A stretch of DNA of 24,693 nucleotides, taken from assembly GCA_964346815.1 (NCBI GenBank), contig CAYFWF010000013.1:1-24693 (forward strand), read 5' to 3'. Below the pieces are notes generated by a model. That model saw nothing but the letters and a program-made list of their open reading frames with translations. It did no database searches and had not been told where the DNA came from. The translations under genes and the position numbers were made by a program. This DNA comes from CAYFWF01 sp964346815 (lineage in GTDB: Bacteria; Acidobacteriota; Aminicenantia; Aminicenantales; Aminicenantaceae). Shown here piece after piece: positions 16,655 through 23,688 of this stretch; position 1 is the first letter of the stretch, and each line of letters opens with the position of its first letter.

Positions 16655-17125
16655 TCAATCAAGTCCGGATTCCTTGAGCAAATTGAGCGTTTCCACCAAT
16701 GCGAAAGCCGAGTCATAGCCTTTGTTGCCTGCTTTGGTTCCTGCCCTTTCGATTCCCTGCTCGATGGTGTCCACGGTCAGGATGCCATAACTCACAGCTA
16801 CCTTTTCATCCATCGCAATCTGGGCCAATCCTTTGGTCACTTCTGCACTCAAAAAATCAAAATGAGGGGTATCGCCTCTGATCAAAGCGCCCAGGCATAT
16901 AATCCCATCCACCTTTCCGGACTGGGCCAATTTTTTGGCCACATTGGGAACCTCGAAAGAACCAGGAACTTTATAGATAGAGATATTCTTGTCTTCGGCT
17001 CCCAATTTTTGGAGCGCATCTAGCGCCCCTTCCAAGAGCCTATCAGAAATGAACTGGTTAAATCGACTGAGAACAATGCCAATCCTTAAACCTGCTGCCT
17101 GGAGTTTACCCTGATATGTTTCCAT
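16655..17125 (-). CDS. ribH: 6,7-dimethyl-8-ribityllumazine synthase RibH
   Basis: Encodes 156 residues. RibH condenses 5-amino-6-ribitylaminouracil with 3,4-dihydroxy-2-butanone 4-phosphate, the penultimate step of riboflavin synthesis, usually as a 60-mer or pentamer. Visible are the RFNQFI substrate loop (21-26), VPGSFEVP (53-60) and GALIRGDTPHFDF (79-91) with catalytic His88, the same number as in Bacillus subtilis. The strong binding site AAGGAG overlaps the stop codon of the crotonase gene, which lies 12 nt upstream. No other rib gene is in the window and no FMN riboswitch was seen. Confidence 0.96.
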   Translation of the reverse strand: METYQGKLQAAGLRIGIVLSRFNQFISDRLLEGALDALQKLGAEDKNISIYKVPGSFEVPNVAKKLAQSGKVDGIICLGALIRGDTPHFDFLSAEVTKGLAQIAMDEKVAVSYGILTVDTIEQGIERAGTKAGNKGYDSAFALVETLNLLKESGLD

Positions 17126-17137
17126 TTTCTTCTCTCC

Positions 17138-17920
17138 TTATTTTCCTTCGAAACTTGCTTTTCTCTTTTCTAAAAATGCCTGGGTTCCTTCCTTGCCATC
17201 CTCGGTGGAGCAGGCATTGCCGAAGAGATCGGCCTCGAGAAGCAATCCTTCGGATAGGGGTCGATCCAAGCCCTCATTGATGGCCTTTATGCAATAGGAC
17301 AATGCCAGAGGAGCGTTATCTGCAATTTCTTTGGCAACAGCTTCAGAGGCCGCCATAAGGTCGCTGAGGGGAACGACACGGTTCACCAGTCCGATGGTCA
17401 AGGCTTCCTGGGCATCGATCATTTTTCCGCTGAGGATGAGCTCCATCGCTTTTCCCTTCCCCACCAGCCTGGTCAACCTTTGAGTCCCTCCAAATCCCGG
17501 GATCAATCCCAGTTTTACCTCTGGCTGCCCCATCTTGGCATTCTCTGAGGCAATCCGTATGTGACAGGAAAGGGCCAATTCGGTTCCGCCTCCGAGAGCG
17601 AATCCATTTATGGCCGCAATGACAGGCTTTCGATAATTCTCGATCAGTTTTGTGAGCTCCTGACCTTCTAGAGCATAGTCTCTACCATCCGCTTGGTTCA
17701 GGCGGGCCAATTCACCGATGTCTGCTCCTGCCACAAAAGCCTTCTCTCCCGAACCCGATAAAATCACTGCCCTGACTTCAGCATCCTCCCGGAAGGACAG
17801 AAAAGCCGAATACAGATCTTTGATCGTTTCTGCACTCAAAGCATTTAACTTGTCGGGCCGGTCTATGACGATGTACCCGAGTGGGGGCTCTTTGTTCACC
17901 TGTAAATTCGCGTATTCCAC
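17138..17920 (-). CDS. Enoyl-CoA hydratase/crotonase-family protein (GTG start)
   Basis: Encodes 260 residues of the crotonase fold. The oxyanion-hole segments AFVAGADIGE (61-70) and NGFALGGGTEL (105-115) are present. Both acid-base glutamates of true enoyl-CoA hydratases are also present: E114 (GGGTEL) and E134 (GQPEVKLGLIPGFGGTQRL). The enzyme is therefore probably an active hydratase of short-chain enoyl-CoA in beta-oxidation or butyrate metabolism. The initiation codon is GTG, preceded by AAGGAGG (17931-17925) with a 4-nt spacer. It lies 14 nt after the acetyltransferase-like gene and 12 nt before ribH, so it sits inside that operon despite the unrelated pathway. Confidence 0.92.
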   Translation of the reverse strand: MEYANLQVNKEPPLGYIVIDRPDKLNALSAETIKDLYSAFLSFREDAEVRAVILSGSGEKAFVAGADIGELARLNQADGRDYALEGQELTKLIENYRKPVIAAINGFALGGGTELALSCHIRIASENAKMGQPEVKLGLIPGFGGTQRLTRLVGKGKAMELILSGKMIDAQEALTIGLVNRVVPLSDLMAASEAVAKEIADNAPLALSYCIKAINEGLDRPLSEGLLLEADLFGNACSTEDGKEGTQAFLEKRKASFEGK

Positions 17921-17924
17921 TTAT

Positions 17925-17931
17925 CCTCCTT
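17925..17931 (-). promoter_or_regulatory. Strong ribosome-binding site for the GTG-started crotonase gene
   Basis: AAGGAGG read on the minus strand lies 4 nt upstream of the GTG at 17920-17918. It supports GTG as the true start, in the absence of a nearby in-frame ATG. Confidence 0.75.
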
Positions 17932-17934
17932 GTT

Positions 17935-19056
17935 TCAGACGATTTTCCTCTCGAAAATGCGGTATTTTTTATAGACTTTCCCCCCCAAAGATGCGACGAA
18001 CCGGTTGATGGCCTCATTATCCTCGAGCTGCCAGGATGTTTCACACCACTCATACCCTTCGGATATGGTATTCTTTTCAAGTTCCGAGTAAAGAAGATAG
18101 CTTACCCCGCTCTGTCTGTATTCTTTGAGGACACCAAAAACTATAGCCCGAATCCCTTTGATTTTTTTCCGGTAGTATAAAAATTTCACTATTCCCCAAG
18201 GTGTGAGCCTCCCCCCTATTTTCTGTATGACCTCATTATAATTGGGAAAACCAAAAGTAAAGCCAACCGGCTTCCCTCGATGTTCTGCAAGAATGATCAA
18301 GGCGGGATCGGCCACTGTCTTGAGCTTCTTGGCCATGTGGTCCATTTCCTTTTCGGTCCAGGGCACAAATCCCCAGTTTTTCTCCCATGCATTGTTGTAG
18401 ATATATTTGATGCGCTCGGCTTCTTCTTCAATTTTTTTCAGATTCACGGTGCGAAGGGTGACCGGAGAGGATTTCCTGACTTTTTCAACAATTTGGTTGA
18501 CTTTTTCAGCCGCCTCGTGGTCTTTGGTCATAAAAAAAGCATAAAGATCCTTGGCCTTAACCATTCCGCACTTTTCCATGAGATCCAAATAGTACCTCGG
18601 ATTGTAGGGCATCATCACCACAGGAGGCGAGTCAAAACCTTCCAGAAGAAAGGCGCATTCATCATTCATGGAAAGGTTCATCGGTCCGCGGAGGATCTCC
18701 ATTCCTCTCTCTCTTCCCCAGCCGTCAACAGTGCCGAGCAAAGCTTTTGCTGTATCCAAATCGTCAAAACTTTCATAAAGACCGAAAAAAGCCACCTTCT
18801 CATCATGAAACCTGTTATGATTTTCGTCGATGATGGCAGCGATCCTTCCCGTGATTTCATTGTCCCGGTAAGCCAAGAAGAGTTCCATTTCGGCGTGCTC
18901 GAAGAAGGGATTCTTTTTCTTATTGATTTTTTCTTTGAAATCTATGACGAGAGGAGGCACCCAATTCGGATCGTCGTGATAAACCTTCCAGGGGAAAAAA
19001 AGGAAATTCTTTCTATCCTTTTTGGTCTCGACTCTTTCGATGTGAATATCGTTCAC
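17935..19056 (-). CDS. GNAT-superfamily acetyltransferase-like protein (YghO-like), GTG start
   Basis: Encodes 373 residues from GTG at 19056. An upstream TTG (19071) overlaps the binding site GGAGGG (19069-19064), which is spaced 7 nt from the GTG, so the shorter form is chosen. The protein appears to have two halves. The first (about 1-180) includes DPNWVPPLVIDFKEK and GPMNLSMNDE. The second (about 190-373) has a GNAT-like core, with ALIILAEHRGKPVGFTFGFP and a C-terminal strand-helix region around EYRQSGVSYLLYSELEK. This pattern resembles E. coli YghO and relatives annotated as N-acetyltransferases of unknown substrate. No catalytic residues can be named. It is the first gene of the run down to lolD. 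Confidence 0.7.
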   Translation of the reverse strand: MNDIHIERVETKKDRKNFLFFPWKVYHDDPNWVPPLVIDFKEKINKKKNPFFEHAEMELFLAYRDNEITGRIAAIIDENHNRFHDEKVAFFGLYESFDDLDTAKALLGTVDGWGRERGMEILRGPMNLSMNDECAFLLEGFDSPPVVMMPYNPRYYLDLMEKCGMVKAKDLYAFFMTKDHEAAEKVNQIVEKVRKSSPVTLRTVNLKKIEEEAERIKYIYNNAWEKNWGFVPWTEKEMDHMAKKLKTVADPALIILAEHRGKPVGFTFGFPNYNEVIQKIGGRLTPWGIVKFLYYRKKIKGIRAIVFGVLKEYRQSGVSYLLYSELEKNTISEGYEWCETSWQLEDNEAINRFVASLGGKVYKKYRIFERKIV

Positions 19057-19063
19057 TCTTGTT

Positions 19064-19069
19064 CCCTCC
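19064..19069 (-). promoter_or_regulatory. Ribosome-binding site that decides the acetyltransferase-like start
   Basis: GGAGGG on the minus strand is spaced 7 nt from the GTG at 19056-19054. The longer reading would begin at a TTG inside this same site, which is unlikely. Confidence 0.7.
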
Positions 19070-19110
19070 AAAAATTTCTCCTATTTTAACAAATAAAGGT
19101 TTTTTTTAAA

Positions 19111-19116
19111 AGTCAA
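19111..19116 (-). promoter_or_regulatory. Candidate -35 box for the acetyltransferase-to-lolD operon
   Basis: TTGACT on the minus strand (five of six matches to TTGACA) lies in the AT-rich divergent gap, followed by an A-rich tract. A well-spaced -10 is not obvious: TTTGTT is at 17 nt and TAAAAT at 22 nt. A promoter somewhere here is expected from the divergent layout. Confidence 0.35.
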
Positions 19117-19131
19117 AGCAACCGTGTTCAA

Positions 19132-19160
19132 TTTACATTAGAAAAGAATTATGCTACAAG
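19132..19160 (+). promoter_or_regulatory. Candidate promoter for the Lon-like protease gene
   Basis: TTTACA (19132-19137, five of six matches to TTGACA) and TACAAG (19155-19160, four of six matches to TATAAT) are separated by 17 nt. Transcription would start near 19167, giving a leader of about 35 nt that carries the ribosome-binding site GGAGGAG. No heat-shock CIRCE-type inverted repeat was found in the gap. Confidence 0.4.
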
Positions 19161-19201
19161 ATAATTTCCTTTTATCGTACCGATCATAAGGAGGAGATAG
19201 G

Positions 19202-21646
19202 ATGAAAAAGCCCACCGAATTCGAGGAGCTCCCCCCCGACAGACTGTCTTGGAAGTTGGAATCAGAGAAGATTCCGTTCGAGTCCAGCGATGATTGTGAA
19301 GCCTGCGAAGGGATCATCGGTCAAGAGCGGGCCTTGAAGGCCATCCAAACCGGCTTAGACATCCGCAGCCTCGGGTACAACATCTTTGTTACGGGAATGG
19401 TTGGCACAGGCCGCACGACAACCATCAAGCAGCTCTTGGAGAAGATGCGAAATGAAGAGGAGACTCCTGACGACATCTTGTACGTGAACAATTTCAACAA
19501 CCGGGATGAGCCGACGCTGATCACCCTCCCCTCTGGACAGGGAAAACACTTCAAGGAAGCTATGGAGCGATTGATCGATATGCTGAAGACAAACATCCCC
19601 GAGTTATTGAAGAGTAAATATTACACCGAAAAAAGGGATGCGATCGTCGAAGGCCAGCAGAAACTTCAGAAAGAAATCCTGAAAAGTTTCGAAGAAGAAG
19701 TCGCCCAAGAAGGATTTTCTGTGATTCAAGTTCAGATGGGTCTTTTTGTCAAGCCGGATCTTATTCCGGTGATAGAAGGGAAGCCGACTCCTTTCAATCA
19801 GCTGGAAGCCATGGTCAGGGAAGGCAAATTCCCGAAGGAAAAACTGGAAGAACTCAGGAATAAATATGATAAGCTCACGGACAAGCTGGAAGAAGTCTTC
19901 GAGAAGATGAAAGAAACAGAAGAGAAGACCCGAAGTATGCTCAAAGATTGGGATGAGGAATCCATAACGCCCATCATCACAGGGGCCATTTCGGGAATCC
20001 GATCAAGGTTCAAGCTGCCAAAAATCACAGCATATCTGAACGATGTGGAGAAGAGCCTGGTCAACAACATCGAACTTTTCAAAGCACCCAAGAAAGACTC
20101 CAAAGAACGAGAAATGGTCGATCCTTTCTTAGAATATGGGGTCAATCTTCTCATCGATAATTCCGAGCTCAAAGGGACTCCGGTGGTCATGGAAACAAAT
20201 CCCAATTATCTCAACATCTTCGGATCCGTTGACGCGACTCCCAATAGGTACGGGGTTTGGCAAACTGATTTTACCAAAATCAAAGCCGGATCCCTTCTCA
20301 AGGCAAACGGGGGATACCTGGTGATGAATGCTCTGGATGCTTTGGTGGAATTCGGTGTCTGGCCTACGCTTAAACGGACATTGAAGTATCAAACCCTGGA
20401 GATTCAGAACCTGGCTTCTCTTTATTTGATCTCTACAAGCCGCTTAAAACCAGAACCTATAAAAATCGACGTCAAAGTTGTCCTGATCGGGGACGCCCAT
20501 ATCTATAATCTTCTGTATTTTCTGGATGCGGATTTCAAGAAAATCTTCAAAGTCAAATCTGAATTCGACTCGGAAACCGAAAAAGATGACCAGACCATTT
20601 TGGAATATACAAAATTCATTAAAAAAATATCTGACGAGGATAAGCTCCGTGCATTCGATAAGGAAGGCATGGCTGCCATAATTGAATACGGAACCAGACT
20701 CGCCGGAAGGCAAAAAAAGATATCCACTCGTTTTCACATCCTCGCAGATGTGATCAGAGAGGCCAGTTATTGGGCCCAGAAGGATAACAGTGAAAAAGTC
20801 AGCCGAAAATATGTTGAGCAGGCTGTCGAGGAACGCTTTGAGCGCGTGAGCCTGATCGAAGACAAAATTCAAGAGATGATCGAAGAGGGCACCATCATGA
20901 TCGATTCAGAAGGAAGCGAGATCGGGCAGGTGAACGGACTATCTGTGTATGCCATGGGAGAATTCTCATTCGGAAAGCCAACACGCATAACTGCTTCCAC
21001 TGCTGTGGGCAGGGCAGGGGTGATCAACATCGAAAGAGAAGCCGATCTCAGCGGCCGAACCCATAACAAAGGCGTGCTCATTCTGGGTGGGTATCTCAGG
21101 GGAAAATATGCCCAGAATAAACCTTTCTCTTTATCCGCCAGCCTTGCTTTTGAACAGTCCTATTCAGGTGTAGAAGGAGACAGCGCTTCATCTACAGAGG
21201 TCTATGCCATACTTTCCAGTCTCTCCAAAGTTCCGCTTCGTCAGGATATCGCTGTCACAGGGTCTTTGAACCAGAGAGGAGAAATACAGCCCATCGGAGG
21301 AGTCAACGAAAAAATCGAAGGCTTTTTCGATGTCTGCAAGGCCAAAGAATTAACCGGTACACAAGGAGTGATCATCCCCCACCAGAATGTCCAAAACCTG
21401 ATGCTCAGAAAAGATGTTATCGAAGCGGTCTCAAAAGGAAAATTCCATATCTATCCTGTCAAAACCATAGATCAAGGAATTGAAATCCTCACAGGAGTTA
21501 AAGCAGGAGAGGTTCAAAAGGACGGAAATTTCGAAGAAGGAACCATCAATTATCTGGTAGACCAGGAGCTCCAGAGACTGGCCAAAAGCTGGAAGACCTA
21601 TGCAGCTCCCACCGATAAGAACAAAGAAAAAGACGCTGAGGGATAA
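19202..21646 (+). CDS. Lon-like AAA ATPase/serine protease (COG1067 type, AAA_32 plus S16)
   Basis: Encodes 814 residues. The N-terminal part has a P-loop GMVGTGRTT (65-73), in which Arg71 occupies the usual lysine position, a form I recall from this family. A long charged helical insertion spans about 130-260. The Walker-B-like region ANGGYLVMNALD and a helical lid follow. The C-terminal ~200 residues are a Lon protease domain with catalytic Ser661 (GDSAS) and Lys704 (NEKIEG). The 43-residue spacing equals that of E. coli Lon S679/K722, so the peptidase site looks intact. It lacks the N-terminal substrate-binding domain of LonA and has no membrane segment, unlike archaeal LonB. It probably degrades damaged or regulatory cytoplasmic proteins; substrates are unknown. 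GGAGGAG precedes the start. It is monocistronic and divergent from the acetyltransferase-like gene. Confidence 0.9.
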   Translation: MKKPTEFEELPPDRLSWKLESEKIPFESSDDCEACEGIIGQERALKAIQTGLDIRSLGYNIFVTGMVGTGRTTTIKQLLEKMRNEEETPDDILYVNNFNNRDEPTLITLPSGQGKHFKEAMERLIDMLKTNIPELLKSKYYTEKRDAIVEGQQKLQKEILKSFEEEVAQEGFSVIQVQMGLFVKPDLIPVIEGKPTPFNQLEAMVREGKFPKEKLEELRNKYDKLTDKLEEVFEKMKETEEKTRSMLKDWDEESITPIITGAISGIRSRFKLPKITAYLNDVEKSLVNNIELFKAPKKDSKEREMVDPFLEYGVNLLIDNSELKGTPVVMETNPNYLNIFGSVDATPNRYGVWQTDFTKIKAGSLLKANGGYLVMNALDALVEFGVWPTLKRTLKYQTLEIQNLASLYLISTSRLKPEPIKIDVKVVLIGDAHIYNLLYFLDADFKKIFKVKSEFDSETEKDDQTILEYTKFIKKISDEDKLRAFDKEGMAAIIEYGTRLAGRQKKISTRFHILADVIREASYWAQKDNSEKVSRKYVEQAVEERFERVSLIEDKIQEMIEEGTIMIDSEGSEIGQVNGLSVYAMGEFSFGKPTRITASTAVGRAGVINIEREADLSGRTHNKGVLILGGYLRGKYAQNKPFSLSASLAFEQSYSGVEGDSASSTEVYAILSSLSKVPLRQDIAVTGSLNQRGEIQPIGGVNEKIEGFFDVCKAKELTGTQGVIIPHQNVQNLMLRKDVIEAVSKGKFHIYPVKTIDQGIEILTGVKAGEVQKDGNFEEGTINYLVDQELQRLAKSWKTYAAPTDKNKEKDAEG

Positions 21647-21671
21647 CAGAAGCTCAAATCAGAAGAATAAA

Positions 21672-22400
21672 TTATGTTAGCTGGACGTTCTTCTTGAGAA
21701 GGTCGAGTTCTTTTTGTGAAAGATGACGCCAATGTCCCTTCTTGAGCCCTCCCAGAGACAGACTTCCGAATCTGATCCGTTTTAAGGTCAACACGTCGTG
21801 TCCGACCGCTTCGAACATCCTTCTCAGCTCCCTTTTCCTGCCCTCAAAAAGCTCAACTTTGATAAGAATTTCTCTTTTTTTTGTCGTGATCATGTGGATC
21901 CTTGCCGGAGCCGTCTTTTTCCCATCCAGGAAAATGCCCTTTTCGAGCTTTTCTAAGATGGACGCTTTGGGCTTGGGCTTAACCCTGACCAGATATCCCT
22001 TCACGACTCTGTATTTGGGATGCATTAACCGATAAGCCAGATCGCCATCGCTGGTGAGCAGGAGCAAACCTTCCGAGTTCAAATCCAGCCGTCCCACAGG
22101 GTATACCCTCTTTTTAAAGGAAGGAAGCAGATCCATGACTGTGGGCCTCTTAAAGGGATCTTTGACTGTAACCAGATAGCCGGTGGGCTTGTTCAAAAGC
22201 AGGTAAAGATGAGGGGTTTTCTTGGCTTTGACTCTTTTTCCATCGACCTCTACGATATCCGCACTCTCGTCGATAAGAGTTCCCAAGGATTCTACGGTTT
22301 CCCCATTGAGGCTTACCCGGCCTTCAACGATCATCCTGTCTGCTTCTCTCCGGGAAGCCACCCCGGCCTGCGCAAGGTATTTATTCAACCTGATCTTCAT
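21672..22400 (-). CDS. rluB: RsuA/RluB-family 23S rRNA pseudouridine synthase
   Basis: Encodes 242 residues. An S4 RNA-binding domain (about 2-60, RLNKYLAQAGVASRREADRM) is followed by the catalytic domain with LLNKPTGYLVT (68-78) and the motif GRLDLNSEGLLLLT containing catalytic Asp106. KKREILIKVELFEGRKRELRRM is also typical of the RsuA/RluB/E/F branch. It isomerises a specific uridine in rRNA; by analogy with RluB the target is near U2605 of 23S rRNA, but RluE/F or RsuA specificity cannot be excluded. It lies 19 bp after the beta-barrel gene with no clear binding site, and converges on the Lon-like gene with a 25-bp gap that shows no hairpin. Confidence 0.88.
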   Translation of the reverse strand: MKIRLNKYLAQAGVASRREADRMIVEGRVSLNGETVESLGTLIDESADIVEVDGKRVKAKKTPHLYLLLNKPTGYLVTVKDPFKRPTVMDLLPSFKKRVYPVGRLDLNSEGLLLLTSDGDLAYRLMHPKYRVVKGYLVRVKPKPKASILEKLEKGIFLDGKKTAPARIHMITTKKREILIKVELFEGRKRELRRMFEAVGHDVLTLKRIRFGSLSLGGLKKGHWRHLSQKELDLLKKNVQLT

Positions 22401-22419
22401 TCAATCGGCTGTGAATTTG

Positions 22420-22986
22420 TCAAAAATAGATATTGAATCCTCCGCTCAGTGTGTAGTTGTCCAATTTCAGATCGCTGTCCTCGATATCCACCTCAACCCG
22501 GTGATATTTTCCTTCCGCCATAAGCGAAAATTTGTCCCCGAGATGCAGCTCCACTCCAATCCCCACATTGATCCCTCTATTTTTGTCTTTTCCAATATCT
22601 TTGATGTCGGCTGAATAATTCCCATATCCTGCAGTGAAGTAAGGATGAACAAGGACAAGAGGGATATATACTCTTAGGTTCAAACCCAGATAGTTGTAGT
22701 CGATCTCCCGGTCATGCCAGTCAAAGGTGAGCAGCTCCTTAACCTTTAAATTGTGGGCAGCCTGGAAGTAATTCAATTCGACAGCGAGCATCATGAATTT
22801 CACTCCCACCCTGGCTCCGTAAAGGAACGTTCTATCCGAGTTGAATTCCACCTCATCGAGGCCAGGTTTCTGAGAGGACCATCCACCCTGGATACCGAAA
22901 AAAAAGCCCCCTTGAGCGCCTGCATTTGAAACGATCAGGACGCTCAGTGCTGTCAAAACAAACATCCGAAAAATCTTTCTTCTCAT
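22420..22986 (-). CDS. Small outer-membrane beta-barrel protein
   Basis: Encodes 188 residues. A clear signal peptide (1-24, cleavage at AGA/QG) is followed by alternating amphipathic strands rich in Gly, Tyr and Phe (GGFFFGIQGGWSS, HPYFTAGYGNY, NRGINVGIGVELHLG). The chain ends in phenylalanine after GGFNIYF, the signal read by BamA. Size and pattern suit an 8-stranded OmpW/OmpX/OmpA-barrel-type protein. No specific function can be assigned. GGGAGG lies 23 nt before the ATG, too far to be ideal; only a GA-rich tract is close. Confidence 0.75.
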   Translation of the reverse strand: MRRKIFRMFVLTALSVLIVSNAGAQGGFFFGIQGGWSSQKPGLDEVEFNSDRTFLYGARVGVKFMMLAVELNYFQAAHNLKVKELLTFDWHDREIDYNYLGLNLRVYIPLVLVHPYFTAGYGNYSADIKDIGKDKNRGINVGIGVELHLGDKFSLMAEGKYHRVEVDIEDSDLKLDNYTLSGGFNIYF

Positions 22987-23024
22987 TGTTTTCTCTCTCT
23001 TTCTTTATTCCTCCCGCCTCAACC

Positions 23025-23054
23025 ATTATAGTCGGGGTTTTGCAAGGATTTCCA
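23025..23054 (-). promoter_or_regulatory. Candidate promoter for the beta-barrel gene
   Basis: On the minus strand TATAAT (23030-23025) overlaps the stop codon of the upstream gene, with TGGAAA (23054-23049, four of six matches to TTGACA) 18 nt before it. The leader would be about 30 nt. The perfect -10 could be coincidence of the CTA-TAA codon pair. Confidence 0.3.
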
Positions 23055-23622
23055 GAATTCTCAGGTCAAAAAAGTTCTGGGCATGAGCAGGACGCAAAAC
23101 GATCGCCGTATCCGAACCGTTGGCTGTGCCTCCTATGGAGATACAAGGCTTTTGAGTCGAAACAAGACCCGCATCGGCAGCCATAAGAGCGATCTCGACA
23201 GCCACTTTCAGACCCTCGCCAAAGATGCGCAGAGTATAGGCTATGATTTCTTCCAGTTCATAAGTGCCCAGCTTCTTCCTGACCGCGCGCCCCACGCCTC
23301 CCAAAGCGTGCTGACAGGTGAGGATTCGAGCCCCTTTCTGCTCGATGCCTCGCTTCAATTCTGGATCGAGCTGTTGATGACCGGGTTTTACAAATCCTGT
23401 GGAATGGGTGACGACGATGATCTCTGCATTCAAAATACGCTGGCAGGCCTGAAGGCCCGTCTCTCCTGTGGTAGACGCCACAAGCACCTTTTCGATTTTC
23501 AGTTCCTTAGCCCTCTGAGCAGCGATTTCCAAGGTCTGTCTTGTATTTTCCTGTCCTGGACGAGCAAAATAAACACAGGAAAGGCGAACCGCATCCAGCT
23601 CCGTGCTTTTCTTCTCAATCAT
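23026..23622 (-). CDS. Stand-alone pyruvate-kinase C-terminal (alpha/beta) domain protein
   Basis: Encodes 198 residues, equivalent only to the regulatory C-terminal domain of pyruvate kinase (PK_C). The catalytic TIM barrel and B domain are absent here and from the neighbours. Helix-strand alternation is clear, and VLVASTTGETG (46-56) resembles the loop that binds the phosphate of fructose 1,6-bisphosphate in full-length enzymes. The C-terminal part has ISIGGTANGSDTAIVLRPAHAQNFFDL. Free-standing homologues occur widely in anaerobic bacteria and archaea without assigned function. GGAAGGAG precedes the ATG at suitable spacing. The upstream gene is a zinc dehydrogenase. It could be a small-molecule sensor, but this is inference. 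Confidence 0.82.
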   Translation of the reverse strand: MIEKKSTELDAVRLSCVYFARPGQENTRQTLEIAAQRAKELKIEKVLVASTTGETGLQACQRILNAEIIVVTHSTGFVKPGHQQLDPELKRGIEQKGARILTCQHALGGVGRAVRKKLGTYELEEIIAYTLRIFGEGLKVAVEIALMAADAGLVSTQKPCISIGGTANGSDTAIVLRPAHAQNFFDLRILEILAKPRL

Positions 23623-23638
23623 TCATATGTCTCCTTCC

Positions 23639-23673
23639 CAGGCTGAGCTTTTTTTCATAAAATGAGCAGCCTG
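23639..23673 (-). repeat. Inverted repeat between the dehydrogenase and PK_C-domain genes
   Basis: CAGGCTG (23639-23645) and CAGCCTG (23667-23673) are perfect inverted 7-mers flanking a 21-nt AT-rich loop in the 66-bp gap. Within the loop, TCAT and ATGA could form a small nested stem. In the transcript this could be a processing or attenuation hairpin. There is no adjacent T run, so it is not a standard terminator. Confidence 0.3.
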
Positions 23674-23688
23674 CATCATTCGGGATAA

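Noticed and set aside
16626..17137. FMN riboswitch expected near a riboflavin gene
   Set aside because: ribH is internal to an operon with 12 nt upstream, leaving no room, and no conserved riboswitch segments were seen at the operon head.
18280..19089. 269-codon plus-strand open frame opposite the acetyltransferase-like gene
   Set aside because: The minus-strand gene has a good ribosome-binding site and operon placement; the plus-strand frame has neither and shows no domain.
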